A stretch of 64,000 bases of DNA from an uncultured Clostridia bacterium (GCA_947631015.1 CANRJS010000005.1:39733-103732), one strand, 5' to 3'; counted from the stretch's first letter, positions 27,289-36,371 are shown. Notes: generated from the sequence alone by a model not told the origin. Numbers and translations: made by a program.

Positions 27289-28407
27289 CTACTTCCCGCA
27301 GAAGTACATCGAAAAGGTGCACTTCAGCATACCGTTGTAGACTCTCCTCCGCTTTGTCGCCCGGCGGCCTATCCACTGCTCGAGCTCGGGGTCGGCGGAG
27401 AGGATGCCCATGTCGCACCGCTCCGCGGACGCCATTCTCGCGCCGAACGACTTCATCAGCTCCGCCGCGCCGAAGCCGTCCCCGAGGCGGACGCCGTAGG
27501 GCGGGTTCAGCAGGACGCACGCGCGTCCCTCCGGCGGGACGAACTCCCGCGCGTCCGCGCGGCGGAACCGCACCGTTTCCGCGACCCCGGCGCGGCGCGC
27601 GTTCTCGCGCGCGACCTCTATCGCCTCCGGGTCGATGTCGCTCCCCTCGATGTCGTATTCCTTACTGTACTCACGCGAGCGCGCCGCGTCCTTCGCCGCG
27701 CGGACGAGTTCCGCGCCGCCCTCCCAGTCCTCGAGCGAGAAGTGGCGCAGGAGTCCCGGCGCGCGGTTCATAGCTATCAGCGCCGCCTCTATCGGTATCG
27801 TCCCGGAACCGCACATCGGGTCGCGGAACGCGTCTCTGCCGCGATAGCGCATGAGAAGGACCATCCCGGCGGCAAGCGTCTCGCGAAGCGGAGCCTCCAT
27901 CGCGTGCGGGCGGTAGCCGCGCTTGTGCAGCGGCTCGCCCGTGAGGTCGACGTGCAGGAGGACAATGTCGCGGAGCACCGTGAATCGTATCTGACGGACG
28001 CCGCCGCTCTCGTCGAGGCGTTCCGCGTGATATACGCTCCCGAGGCGCACCGCTATTGCCTTGCGGATTATCGACACGCAGTCGTTCGCGCTCATCAGCT
28101 GCGAATCGACACAGTGTCCGCGCACCGGGAAGGCGCACCCGCGCGGTATGTATCTCTCCCACTCGACCGCGCGCGTCCCCTCGAACAGCTCCTCAAACGT
28201 CCTCGCCTCGAACCGCGCGGCGAGTATCTGCACTCTCTCCGCCGCGCGGAGGTTCACGAGCGCCGCCGCGGCGTCCTCAAGCGTCCCGCGAAAGAGCACC
28301 CTGCCCTCCTCGCCCGCGACGTCCTCCATGCCGAGATGCTTCAGCTCGTCGCGCACGACTCCCTCGAGCCCGAATATCGTCGGCGCACAGAATATGTGTT
28401 TCTCCAT
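27289..28407 (-). CDS. THUMP-domain class I SAM-dependent RNA methyltransferase (RlmL N-terminal/YpsC family)
   Basis: Protein of 372 residues. The N-terminal part (about 1-160) has the ferredoxin-like/THUMP pattern (CAPTIFGLEGVVRDELKHLG). The C-terminal methyltransferase shows RDPMCGSGTIPIEAALIAMN near residue 190 and the catalytic NPPYGVRLG near residue 310. This is the pattern of enzymes that make N2-methylguanosine in 23S rRNA (RlmL/YpsC type). Length and domain order fit. The start follows GGAGGG. It is co-directional with the lipid kinase gene. Confidence 0.9.
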   Translation of the reverse strand: MEKHIFCAPTIFGLEGVVRDELKHLGMEDVAGEEGRVLFRGTLEDAAAALVNLRAAERVQILAARFEARTFEELFEGTRAVEWERYIPRGCAFPVRGHCVDSQLMSANDCVSIIRKAIAVRLGSVYHAERLDESGGVRQIRFTVLRDIVLLHVDLTGEPLHKRGYRPHAMEAPLRETLAAGMVLLMRYRGRDAFRDPMCGSGTIPIEAALIAMNRAPGLLRHFSLEDWEGGAELVRAAKDAARSREYSKEYDIEGSDIDPEAIEVARENARRAGVAETVRFRRADAREFVPPEGRACVLLNPPYGVRLGDGFGAAELMKSFGARMASAERCDMGILSADPELEQWIGRRATKRRRVYNGMLKCTFSMYFCGK

Positions 28408-28508
28408 CGTTCCCTCCGAAATGTCGTACTGTTAAAACAAGTATATCATTTGCGCGCGGTGCGCGTCAAGGCGCTTATGTCGCGGCAAATCGCGCTCGCT
28501 TCGCAATT

Positions 28509-28620
28509 CCCACGCGGTCGGCGACCGCGTGGGAGCCCTTCCGATTGGAATGCTCGCCCCGAATGAATCGGGGCTCCGCGAAGTTGCCTGCGGCAACTTC
28601 AACCGCGCGAACAGGCGCGG
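28509..28620 (+). repeat. Modular hairpin repeat, family A, copy 6
   Basis: The 5' stem CCACGCGGTCGGCGACCGCGTGG, the core GATTGGAATGCTCG, the stem CCCCGAATGAATCGGGG, the stem AAGTTGCCTGCGGCAACTT and the 3' stem ACCGCGCGAACAGGCGCGG. The second and third stems differ from copies 2-3 with pairing preserved. Confidence 0.8.
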
Positions 28621-28640
28621 CGCAGCCGTTGGCTGCGTGA

Positions 28641-28730
28641 AAAGTCGGACGCGGTATACGTTGGCGGGCGCATTGACGCCGGAAAAAACAGATTGAACTC
28701 TATTCGCACCAGAGGCGCGAAACTCTGCAA
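28641..28730 (+). repeat. Intergenic hairpin repeat, family B, copy 3 (diverged)
   Basis: GCCGGAAAAAACAGATTGAA followed by a second hairpin region and GCGCGAAACTCTGCAATG matches the family B layout. Between this and the uracil-DNA glycosylase gene lie two further small hairpins (about 28748-28772 and 28768-28798). Confidence 0.55.
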
Positions 28731-28840
28731 TGTTTATTGATACCCTCTAGCATATCGCTCCGCGATATGCTATAATAGCCGCAGAGCGGCTATTATATTT
28801 GATTCAATGCTGTTACAACATCTGCTGTGGGAGAAAGAAT

Positions 28841-29413
28841 ATGCAGACTTGGGAAATGCTGAAGGAAGAATGTCTCGCCTGCCGCGAATGCGGGCTTGCC
28901 GAGGGGCGCACGCACGTCGTCTTCGGCGATGGGGACGAGCGCGCCGAGGTCATGTTCATCGGCGAGGGTCCCGGCGCGGACGAGGACGCGCAGGGGCTGC
29001 CGTTCGTCGGACGGTCTGGGCAGCTCTTAAATGACCTCCTCGCCATGATAGGTCTCGGGCGGGAGAAGGTGTACATCGCAAATATCGTGAAGTGCCGTCC
29101 GCCGCAGAACCGCGACCCGCTCGGCAACGAGCAGGACATCTGCATCAAGTGGCTGCGCCGCCAGACGGCGCTGTTAAAGCCGAAAATAATCGTCTGCCTC
29201 GGACGTATCGCCGCCATGCGGATAATCCGTCCGGACTTCAAGATCTCGCAGGAGCACGGGCAGTGGTTCGAGCGGAGCGGGTACTATATGATGGCGGCGT
29301 TCCATCCGGCGGCGGTACTCCGCGACCCGCGCCGCCGCCCGGACGCGTTTGAGGACTTCGAGTCGCTCCGCAGGAAGATCCTCGAGGTCTGCGAGCGCAC
29401 CGAACTGGAGTAA
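28841..29413 (+). CDS. Uracil-DNA glycosylase, family 4 type (Fe-S cluster)
   Basis: Protein of 190 residues from the ATG at 28841 (GGAGAA in front); the open frame could extend 14 residues further but that stretch looks non-coding. Motifs: cluster cysteines in CLACRECGL, motif [20 protein letters not shown], cysteine in [13 protein letters not shown], cysteine in IVCLGRIAA, and the closing [11 protein letters not shown] loop. This is the layout of the 4Fe-4S family 4 enzymes, which remove uracil (from deamination or misincorporation) at the start of base-excision repair. It is convergent with the esterase gene, with a shared terminator between. Confidence 0.93.
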   Translation: MQTWEMLKEECLACRECGLAEGRTHVVFGDGDERAEVMFIGEGPGADEDAQGLPFVGRSGQLLNDLLAMIGLGREKVYIANIVKCRPPQNRDPLGNEQDICIKWLRRQTALLKPKIIVCLGRIAAMRIIRPDFKISQEHGQWFERSGYYMMAAFHPAAVLRDPRRRPDAFEDFESLRRKILEVCERTELE

Positions 29414-29550
29414 AAGTTCCAAGTACTCACCGCGCAAAGCATTTTCGGCGGCACGCATGCCCGCCGAAAATGACATCGAAACCCGTTTTACCCCAAAGGC
29501 GTGAATGTCTGCCGTAAAAGTCCGCCGGGACTTTCGCGGCAGAAAACACA

Positions 29551-29580
29551 AAGGGCGGTGCAGATGCACCGCCCTTATTT
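29551..29580. terminator. Bidirectional terminator between UDG and esterase genes
   Basis: AAGGGCGGTGCA pairs with TGCACCGCCCTT. ATTTTG follows on the plus strand and TTTGTG on the minus strand, between convergent genes. The stretch 29430-29540 may hold a diverged family B hairpin. Confidence 0.8.
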
Positions 29581-29600
29581 TGCCTTACCATCTGTCCGCG

Positions 29601-30374
29601 CTATCGGTTTGACCGTCCGAGCTGTTCCTCCCAGAACTTAACGGCGTCCTCGAACCATCCGTCGCACGCGAGGCCGCGTCCGAGCCCCGTCCCGTGTCCG
29701 ACGCCCGGGTATGTGTTGAACCTGTACGGCACGCCGTTCCGCTCGAGCTCCGCCGCAAGCCATTCGCTGTTGCAGGGCGGCACGACGTCGTCCGCGAGGC
29801 CGCACCACACGAACGTCGGCGGGTAGTCCGGCGTGATGTGCCGCTCGACGCTCGCAAATTCTATCGCCTCCTCCGACGCGTCCGCGCCGAGAAGGTTTAT
29901 GCGGCTGCCCTCGTGCGTCATCTCGCCCATCGTTATCACCGGGTAGACGAGTACGAGCGTCCCCGGTCTCGGGAGACCGTACTTCGGGCTTCCCATGTTG
30001 TCGGTCGCGAAGCTCGCCGCGAGGTGCCCTCCGGCGGACGAGCCCCAGAGCGACCAGCCCTCACGCTCCACACCGAGCTCGTCCGCACGGGAGAGGATGT
30101 CCCTCAGCGCCCGCGCGACGTCCTCCTGCGGCGCGGGGTAGCGCGTCTTTATCCTGTAATACAGCACGAACGCGGAGTATCCGAGCCTGTTCAGCTCCGC
30201 GGCAAACGGGTGACCCTCCACGAAGTTCGCGACGATCTCATACCCTCCGCCGGGGATTATCAGCGCGAACGGGTGCCTCTTCCCGTCGCGGATGACGTAC
30301 TCCCGCAGTTCGTACACGTTCTCGCGCGTGACGTCCGCCTCCGCCATACGCTGCATTTCTTCCGGCATATCCAT
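29601..30374 (-). CDS. Alpha/beta hydrolase, esterase/acetylxylan-esterase-like
   Basis: Protein of 257 residues starting at the ATG at 30374 (GAGGGAGG ahead). Hydrolase motifs: the oxyanion region IIPGGGYEIVA, the nucleophile elbow LWGSSAGGHLAA (near residue 115), the acid loop VWCGLADDVVPPCNS and the histidine in YPGVGHGTGLG. The GGGY start instead of HGGG is common in the BD-FAE/acetyl-esterase-like group of gut clostridia. No signal peptide, so it is a cytosolic esterase, perhaps deacetylating imported sugars. Substrate unproven. Confidence 0.88.
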   Translation of the reverse strand: MDMPEEMQRMAEADVTRENVYELREYVIRDGKRHPFALIIPGGGYEIVANFVEGHPFAAELNRLGYSAFVLYYRIKTRYPAPQEDVARALRDILSRADELGVEREGWSLWGSSAGGHLAASFATDNMGSPKYGLPRPGTLVLVYPVITMGEMTHEGSRINLLGADASEEAIEFASVERHITPDYPPTFVWCGLADDVVPPCNSEWLAAELERNGVPYRFNTYPGVGHGTGLGRGLACDGWFEDAVKFWEEQLGRSNR

Positions 30375-30420
30375 TTTATGTTCCTCCCTCAACCGCCGCG
30401 CGGCAGAGCCGGCGCTGATT

Positions 30421-30894
30421 TTATTTCTCCTCGATGATGCAAACCGCGTGCGCCGCTATTCCCTCGCCGCTCCCGGTAAAGCCCATATGCTCCTCGGTCG
30501 TCGCCTTGACACTGACGCGCGAGATGTCGCACCCGAGCGCCGCCGCGAGGTTTTTCCGCATCTTCTCGATATGCGGCGCGAGCTTCGGCGCCTGCGCGAC
30601 GATCGTCGCGTCAATATTGCCTATCCTCCACCCCGCGTCCGAGAGCAGCGCCGCCGTGCGGCGGCAGAGCTCCATGCTCGAGATACCCTTTAGGCTCTCG
30701 TCGGACGGCGGGAAGTGACGCCCGATGTCTCCGAGCGCCGCCGCGCCGAGGAGCGCGTCCATCACAGCGTGCGCCGCGACGTCCGCGTCCGAGTGACCGT
30801 CAAGGCCGCGCTCATAAGGTATATCCACACCTCCGAGGACGAGCTTCCGTCCCTCCGTGAGGCGGTGCGCGTCGTACCCGTGTCCTATCCTCAT
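30421..30894 (-). CDS. ispF: 2-C-methyl-D-erythritol 2,4-cyclodiphosphate synthase
   Basis: Protein of 157 residues, normal length. Zinc-binding and signature motifs GYDAHRLTEGRKLVLGG and GHSDADVAAHAVMDALLGAAALGDIG at the start, then KGISSMELCRRT and VKATTEEHMGFTGSGEGIAAHAV at the end. It cyclises CDP-methylerythritol 2-phosphate in the MEP isoprenoid pathway. Its ATG overlaps the ispD stop (ATGA at 30891-30894), giving the common ispD-ispF pair. Confidence 0.97.
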   Translation of the reverse strand: MRIGHGYDAHRLTEGRKLVLGGVDIPYERGLDGHSDADVAAHAVMDALLGAAALGDIGRHFPPSDESLKGISSMELCRRTAALLSDAGWRIGNIDATIVAQAPKLAPHIEKMRKNLAAALGCDISRVSVKATTEEHMGFTGSGEGIAAHAVCIIEEK

Positions 30895-31640
30895 ACTCCT
30901 GCCTCCGCTCCGTCCCGCTCCGCTAAAAGCAGCGCCTCCGCTATGTAGATGTCTGCGGGACGGGTTATTTTGATGTTCCGCTCGTCGCCCTCCGCGACGT
31001 AGACGCTCATTCCCATCGCCTCAACGGCGGACGCGTCGTCGGTGAACTCCCCGCCGGATGCCGCCGCCTTGCGGAGCGCGCCGCGAAGCAGGTCCGCGTC
31101 GAATATCTGCGGCGTCTGGACGGCGGCGAGCTCGTCGCGCGGCGGGACGCCCTTCGCCGTGAGCTTCTTTTCCACGCGCTTGACGGTGTCGGTCAAGGGA
31201 ACGCCGGGGATAGCCGCAGAGTGCGCCTGCGCCGCCGCGTACACCCGCTCGATAAGCTCCGGCGTGACGAGCGGACGTGCTCCGTCGTGGACCGCTATAT
31301 AGCCGCAGTCCCCCGCCGCGTCCGCACCGATGAGGCCGCTCTCGAGCCGCGTGGCGCCGCCCTTCACAATTTCCGTGACCTTGCGTATACCGTACTCGCG
31401 GCAGAGGTCCTGCACCGCAATGACGCGCTCCGAGCGTGTGACGACCACCACCCGCACCACCGACGGCGCGGCCTCGAACGCGAGGAGCGTCCGCGCGAGG
31501 ACCGGCACTCCGTCTATCGGCAGGAACTGCTTATCCGCGCCGCCCATCCGCTCGGACGAACCGGCGGCGAGTATCACGGCGACGAGCGGCTTTCCGCTCT
31601 CCGCCGGCTTTTTCTTTCTGAAAAAGGAGAAAAGTCCCAT
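30891..31640 (-). CDS. ispD: 2-C-methyl-D-erythritol 4-phosphate cytidylyltransferase
   Basis: Protein of 249 residues. The nucleotide-binding motif VILAAGSSERMGGADKQFLP lies near residue 23. VHDGARPLVTPELIERVY and TDDASAVEAMG are also typical. A lysine-rich N-terminal extension of about 17 residues (LFSFFRKKKPAESG) precedes the usual start. It couples CTP to MEP in isoprenoid precursor synthesis. GGAGGTGACGT precedes the ATG. Four-base overlap with ispF. Confidence 0.96.
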   Translation of the reverse strand: MGLFSFFRKKKPAESGKPLVAVILAAGSSERMGGADKQFLPIDGVPVLARTLLAFEAAPSVVRVVVVTRSERVIAVQDLCREYGIRKVTEIVKGGATRLESGLIGADAAGDCGYIAVHDGARPLVTPELIERVYAAAQAHSAAIPGVPLTDTVKRVEKKLTAKGVPPRDELAAVQTPQIFDADLLRGALRKAAASGGEFTDDASAVEAMGMSVYVAEGDERNIKITRPADIYIAEALLLAERDGAEAGV

Positions 31641-31772
31641 ACGTCACCTCCGTCGGTTCGATATTACCATACTACTGCCCGTCCGCGCGCGATATTCCGC
31701 CCGGACGGTCGAATATCCCAACTGAATTGTAGCACATCCGAAGGAAAACCGCAAGACGGCGCAGAGGTTTAT

Positions 31773-31894
31773 CCCCAAACGGCGCTTTGCGCCGTTTGGG
31801 GACCCCTTTAATTGAAATTCTCGGGGCGAATGAATCGCCCCTGCGCGAAGTTAGCGGCTCCGCCGCTAACTTCAACCGCGCGAACCGGCGCGGA
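31773..31894 (+). repeat. Modular hairpin repeat, family A, copy 7
   Basis: The 5' hairpin CCCCAAACGGCG../CGCCGTTTGGGG, the core AATTGAAATTCTCGG, the stem GGGGCGAATGAATCGCCCC, the stem AAGTTAGCGGC/GCCGCTAACTT and the 3' stem ACCGCGCGAACCGGCGCGG. A second core follows almost at once at 31926. Confidence 0.8.
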
Positions 31895-32220
31895 ACGGCG
31901 CAAAAGCACCGTTTGGGGACCCCTTTAATTGAAATGCTCGGGGCGAACACGAGGGCGCCGACATATTCCTCATCGGAACATATTCAGCCCTCGTGAGCTT
32001 TGCCGCTTTGCGGCAAAGCCAAACATGGATATATGTTTTTGCTCCGCGAAGTTAGCGGCTCCGCCGCTAACTTCAACCGCTGCGAACCGCGAAAGCGCAA
32101 ACCAATTCTTCATCCGACACTCTACTGCTTTCGCTCGCAATATTCGCTCCGCGAATATTGCCCTACATTGAGCACTTTATAGAGCGGAACGGCGCAAAAG
32201 CGCCGTTTGGGGACGTTCTT
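31895..32220 (+). repeat. Composite hairpin repeat array, family A, copy 8 (long form, rearranged)
   Basis: Contains another core (AATTGAAATGCTCGG at 31927-31941) that is interrupted. The module with AACATATTC/GAATATGTT-type pairing and GAGGGCT follows, then the stem AAGTTAGCGGC/GCCGCTAACTT, then CCGCTGCGAACCGCGAAAGC, the hairpin CAATATTCGCTCCGCGAATATTG (32138-32160) and a partial GGCGCAAAAGCGCC hairpin. It looks like nested or recombined copies. No gene is seen in 31641-32240. Confidence 0.65.
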
Positions 32221-32240
32221 CCTCACCGCCCTCGCGTCGG

Positions 32241-32888
32241 TCAACCCAGCCCGAAAAGCGCCGCCGTCTCCCGCGCCGTCTGCTCGGGCGTCACTTCGTC
32301 GTCCCAGTCTATGTGCGGCACGCCAAGCCGCACCGTCCACTCGGGCAGGACTCGCTCCGCACCGGACACCGCGCGGTAGGCGTTTGCCACTATCGCCTCG
32401 ATCTCCTCCGGGGTGAGATCCGTCCTTGCGCGTATCCCCTCCAGCCCGCTGTGGTCGGGGCGGTCAAACCAGTCAAACTTCGTTCCGAGGTTTCGGAGCC
32501 ATACGGCGCGGGTCGCCACCTGTGCCGCCGCCTCGTAGTCCAGATCTCCCTCGCATATCACGAGCGCGTTCCGCTCCGCGAGCGGCAGCAGCTCCGCCAT
32601 CACGAACGGCGTCAATTCCCGGAGGACGTGCTGCTCGCGGTCGGCTATCACCTCCGCCGGAAGCTCCCAGAAGCTGCGGACGCCGTACTCCTCATTGTAG
32701 TCGCGGCAGAGATACGGCTGCTCGGACGGGTCCGCTATCTCATAAAGGCGGTCGCGCGCGTCGTCGGTGGAGTAGACGGCGGTGCCGTACCTCTCGCGGA
32801 GAATGTTTGCTATTGTGGTCTTTCCCCTGCCCCATAGGAAGCAGACGTTTGCGAGTTTCCGTTTGAGTATCCCGTCGGGAATGTACAT
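32241..32888 (-). CDS. Putative P-loop kinase-like protein with degenerate Walker A
   Basis: Protein of 215 residues. Near the N-terminus is NVCFLWGRGKTTIANIL, which resembles a Walker A loop but lacks the first glycine at the usual distance (FLWGRGKTT instead of GxxxxGKT), as if two or three residues had been lost. STDDARDRLYEIAD then resembles the substrate-binding loop of small-molecule or nucleoside kinases, and CEGDLDYEAA is a possible Walker B-like strand. No family could be named. GAGGGGTGATGAG precedes the ATG. It stands alone between a repeat array and an intergenic gap. Confidence 0.65.
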   Translation of the reverse strand: MYIPDGILKRKLANVCFLWGRGKTTIANILRERYGTAVYSTDDARDRLYEIADPSEQPYLCRDYNEEYGVRSFWELPAEVIADREQHVLRELTPFVMAELLPLAERNALVICEGDLDYEAAAQVATRAVWLRNLGTKFDWFDRPDHSGLEGIRARTDLTPEEIEAIVANAYRAVSGAERVLPEWTVRLGVPHIDWDDEVTPEQTARETAALFGLG

Positions 32889-33041
32889 CTCATCACCCCT
32901 CTTAGGTATAGCTCCACGCCGACATGCAACGCGGTCATTAGCTGAGTCTTATTATTTGAATTATAGCACATCAGTTCGAACGTTGCAAGTCACGGTACCG
33001 GTGTTGTATACTCCCCTATCTTGAGGGATGCGCCGCACACA

Positions 33042-33076
33042 AAAGCTCCCGTCCGGAGATACCGGACGGGAGCTTT
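33042..33076 (-). terminator. Terminator of the MATE transporter gene
   Basis: A 15-bp perfect stem (AAAGCTCCCGTCCGG and complement) with loop AGATA; TTTTGTG follows on the minus strand. Confidence 0.88.
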
Positions 33077-33086
33077 GCGATGTTCA

Positions 33087-34685
33087 TTATTCGTTTGTCT
33101 TTGCCTTGGCTTCCTCGGCATTCTTGTCGGCAAGCTTGCTCTGGACGGTGATGCCCTTGTCCTGCCACTTTCCGAACTTGAAGTAGAGGAAAGAGAGCAG
33201 CGCGCCGAGGACCATCGACGCCGCCATCGACACGAACAGCATCCGGTAGATGCTCCCGTCCATGTTCGCTACCGCGACGCCCGCCGCCTGCGTCGCCTCG
33301 TCGAGGCTGTCATACATCGGCGTACCGTCCTCGTTGAGCTTTGTGATGTACTGTGAGGCTCGCCCGAGTATCCTCGGGTCGAGCGGCACCGCGCTCATCA
33401 GCTTCTCGACCGCCGCGTTCAGCGGACGGACGGCGAGGAAGTAGGTAAGCGGTATACGCGCGAGGTTGGAGGCGATGGCCGTTATCATCGGCGGCACCGC
33501 CGCGCCCGCTCCGCGGAGCGCGCCGGCTATCGCGCCGTCAATGCCCATGAAGCAGTAGAAGAACGCGAGTATGCGGACGCCGTTGACGCCCATCGTCATT
33601 ATGTCGTTGCCCGGCTCTATGCCGAAGAGCTCCATTATGAGTCCGCCGCAGAACCAGAGCGCTATGCCGACGCCGAGGCCGATCACCGTCACCGCGAGTA
33701 TGCCGGCGTGGACGCCCTTCTTTGCGCGCTCCTTCTGACCCGCGCCGATGTTCTGACCGACGAAGGTCGTCACCGCCGCGCCCATCGCGAACATCGGCAT
33801 AACGGCAAATCCGTCCGCCTTCATGATGACGGTGTTCGCGGCGATAAGGTCCGCGCCGAAGCCGTTCGAGAATGTCTGAATGACCATGCTGCCGAGACTC
33901 ATCGCCATCTGCTGGAGACCGGTCGGCAGACCGAGGCGCATGATGTTCTTGACCGAGACCCTGTCCGGCCGGATGAGCTTCCTGAACTGCACCTTGACCG
34001 GATACGCGCCGGAGTTGATGCGGACGGCGAGCACCATGCCGGAGGCGAAGTGCGAAATGGTAGTCGCGAGCGCGACGCCGAAGACGCCCCACTTGAAGAC
34101 TATGACGAAAACGAGGTCGAGCACGACGTTCGTCACCGACGAGACTATCATCGCGTAGAGCGGCCATTTACTGTCGCCCATGCCGCGCAGAGCGCCGGAG
34201 CCGAGGTTAAAGTAGACGTTTCCGAGCATTCCGAGGAAGACGACGACGAGGTATACCGTCGCGTCATTGATGAGCTCCTTCGGGGTGTTCAGCATACGGA
34301 GCAGCGGGCCCGCGAGCGGCGTGCCGACGACCGTGATGATGAGACCCATCGCGAACGCCAGCGACATCGAAGTGTTGAGCCCTTTCTGAAGCGACTCGTA
34401 GTCCTTTGCGCCGTACATCTGCGATATAACTATCTGCGAGCCCATCGCTATGCCCATGAAGAGGGCGTTGAACAGCGTCATCACCGGGAAGCTGACGCCA
34501 ACCGCCGCGAGCGCGTGCGCGCCGTTGGCGGCGAAGTTGCCGACGATTATCGAGTCGGCAATGTTGTAAAGCTGCATTATCAGGTTCGACGCCACGACCG
34601 GCAGCGCGAACAGGAGCAGCTTTTTCATAATTGGGCCTTGTGTAAGGTCGTTCTTATCCATAACGGCCTCGGGGTTCTTGCTCAT
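33087..34685 (-). CDS. MATE family multidrug/Na+ efflux transporter
   Basis: Protein of 532 residues from the ATG at 34685 (GGAAGGATGGGTGAC in front). It starts with the Firmicutes MATE pattern DLTQGPIMKKLLLFALPVVASNLIMQLYNIADSIIVGNF and shows about twelve hydrophobic helices. Unusually, an additional polar segment of about 65 residues (LMSAVPLDPRILGRASQY.. to ..NMDGSIYRML) lies between the predicted last two helices; most MATE proteins are about 450 residues. A charged C-terminal tail (DKNAEEAKAKTNE) follows. Probable exporter of cationic compounds driven by Na+ or H+. It has its own promoter and terminator. Confidence 0.92.
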   Translation of the reverse strand: MSKNPEAVMDKNDLTQGPIMKKLLLFALPVVASNLIMQLYNIADSIIVGNFAANGAHALAAVGVSFPVMTLFNALFMGIAMGSQIVISQMYGAKDYESLQKGLNTSMSLAFAMGLIITVVGTPLAGPLLRMLNTPKELINDATVYLVVVFLGMLGNVYFNLGSGALRGMGDSKWPLYAMIVSSVTNVVLDLVFVIVFKWGVFGVALATTISHFASGMVLAVRINSGAYPVKVQFRKLIRPDRVSVKNIMRLGLPTGLQQMAMSLGSMVIQTFSNGFGADLIAANTVIMKADGFAVMPMFAMGAAVTTFVGQNIGAGQKERAKKGVHAGILAVTVIGLGVGIALWFCGGLIMELFGIEPGNDIMTMGVNGVRILAFFYCFMGIDGAIAGALRGAGAAVPPMITAIASNLARIPLTYFLAVRPLNAAVEKLMSAVPLDPRILGRASQYITKLNEDGTPMYDSLDEATQAAGVAVANMDGSIYRMLFVSMAASMVLGALLSFLYFKFGKWQDKGITVQSKLADKNAEEAKAKTNE

Positions 34686-34724
34686 GTCACCCATCCTTCC
34701 TTTCAAAGATAGACTTATACAGTA

Positions 34725-34753
34725 ATTATAAAGGATTACGCCCGATATGTCAA
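34725..34753 (-). promoter_or_regulatory. Sigma-A promoter of the MATE gene
   Basis: On the minus strand TTGACA (34748-34753) and TATAAT (34725-34730), spacer 17 bp. Confidence 0.87.
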
Positions 34754-34995
34754 TCGTTACGGACGCCAAAAAGCGCGGTGAAAACGGCTGATTTTCTCAC
34801 AGCGCGGACAGTCGCGGCAAAAAGGCAGGGGAGCGGATCGCGCCGGGACGTTTTCTGCCGGCATAAGCGGAGATCCCACAAAAATACGATCCGCCGTCTT
34901 GACGGACGGTGGATTTCTTCACGCTTGAGTGGTATAATGTGAGATGTCGAGCGGGCAACTGTTCGACAAATCGGTACTTGAAACGGAGAGAACAA

Positions 34996-35415
34996 ATGGA
35001 GTATATCCGTATCACGAACGGCAACATGGACGAACTAAAAGCGCTTCATATAAGTTACAAGCAGGAGATCGGAGAAGAAATGCCTACGGACGAGGACCTT
35101 GACAGTCTCTCCGAGGCTGTTGAAAACGGGCGAATCATCTTTTACGGGTGTGCTGATGAGGGCAGATTGATCGCCTGCTGCTCCGTCACGCCAACCTATT
35201 CCACATTTAACTACCAAACAGGCGGTGTGTTTGAAGATTTCTACATTGTTCCGGAATATCGTCACAAAGGAATTGCAAGACGGTTAGTCCGATTTGCTTA
35301 CCGCGAAAGCGGTGTGGGTTCTCTCACGGTCGGCTGTGCGGATTGCGATATCAAAATGTATCAGTCGTTAGGCTTTACCGTCCCGCTTGGAAATCTGCTC
35401 GCGTTTGAGGGTTAG
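34996..35415 (+). CDS. GNAT family N-acetyltransferase
   Basis: Protein of 139 residues from the ATG at 34996 (CGGAGAG upstream; TATAAT at 34933-34938 as a likely -10). The acetyl-CoA loop is seen in FEDFYIVPEYRHKGIARRLVRFAYRE (motif R/QxxGxA near residue 90). The end KMYQSLGFTVP is also typical. Substrate unknown. The base composition is more AT-rich than the surrounding housekeeping genes, as is the next acetyltransferase. Confidence 0.88.
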   Translation: MEYIRITNGNMDELKALHISYKQEIGEEMPTDEDLDSLSEAVENGRIIFYGCADEGRLIACCSVTPTYSTFNYQTGGVFEDFYIVPEYRHKGIARRLVRFAYRESGVGSLTVGCADCDIKMYQSLGFTVPLGNLLAFEG

Positions 35416-35583
35416 ATCCTCATTCGCCCGGGCGCGGCAAGAACTTGGGGGAGCTAAAGGGCGGACGTCTCCCGGCCATTCGTGCGCTCGGAGAGCCTCT
35501 CTGACAGCGAAAAGCCTCCGATCCCGTGCTCTGCAGTTTTAGCCCGGCAAATTTGAAACGAAAAATAAAAGGGAGAACAGAAA

Positions 35584-35985
35584 ATGACAGTCCGAGAGTT
35601 GACTGCTATTGACCTTGATGTGCTTATCGACCTGTATAACAGCGTTGGCTGGACAAATTATACAGAGAAGCCTGAAATGCTGAAGAAAGCGTATGAAAAC
35701 TCCTTACTGATCTTAGGCGCATACGATAACGATCAATTGACCGGGGTTATTCGTGTCGTCGGCGACGGATTTTCTGTTGTCTTTATTCAGGATATTTTGG
35801 TTTTTCCGGAATATCAGCGCAGAGGAATAGGAACACGGCTCCTTCGGGAAGTCATGGATCGCTATTCCTCAGTCTACCAAATGGAGCTGATGACGGACAA
35901 CACTCCCAAGACTATCGCCTTTTATCAATCGGTTGGATTTGTTAAGGCTGATGACATGGGATGCTGTGCTTTTATGAGAATGTAA
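35584..35985 (+). CDS. GNAT family N-acetyltransferase
   Basis: Protein of 133 residues. Acetyl-CoA binding pattern IQDILVFPEYQRRGIGTRLLREVMDRY (near residue 70-95) and the closing AFYQSVGFVKADDMG. AAAGGGAGAA precedes the ATG. It follows another GNAT gene after 168 bp; the two share little beyond the fold. The gap between them has no gene. The substrate cannot be inferred. Confidence 0.88.
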   Translation: MTVRELTAIDLDVLIDLYNSVGWTNYTEKPEMLKKAYENSLLILGAYDNDQLTGVIRVVGDGFSVVFIQDILVFPEYQRRGIGTRLLREVMDRYSSVYQMELMTDNTPKTIAFYQSVGFVKADDMGCCAFMRM

Positions 35986-36116
35986 ATTCCCACTTGCGCG
36001 GACACGGCAAGAACTTGCGAGAGCTAGAGCACACACTTCGCAAAAAGGGAAGGACATCAGTTCTTCCCTTCAGCGTATCAAAAAGCCTCGCAGAGTTCGC
36101 CGCCAAAAGCGGGCAA

Positions 36117-36371
36117 AGCTCACGAGGGCTGAATATGTTCCGATGAGAAATATGTCGTTGGATATATTCGAATAGGAGCTGCACAAAGTCGGACAATATT
36201 CGCAGAGCGAATATTGCGAGCGAAAGCGGTAGCGTGTCGGATGAAAAATCGGTTCGCGCTTTCGCGGTTCGCAGCGGTTGATGTTGCCGTAGGCAACATC
36301 GCGCAGGCGGAATTCATTTCCGCCGAGCATTTTAATCGGAAGGCAAACGGTCTTTCAGACCGTTTGCGCCC
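36117..36371 (-). repeat. Modular hairpin repeat, family A, copy 9 (long form, reversed)
   Basis: Read on the minus strand: hairpin GGCGCAAACGGTC/GACCGTTTGCC, core GATTAAAATGCTCGG, stem GGCGGAAATGAATTCCGCC, stem GATGTTGCC/GGCAACATC, then the long module with GCAATATTCGC hairpin and GGGCT at 36127. The piece 36084-36110 ends like family B (GCGAACTCTGCGAGGC on the minus strand). It follows the tRNA-Leu terminator in the sense direction of that tRNA. Confidence 0.75.
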
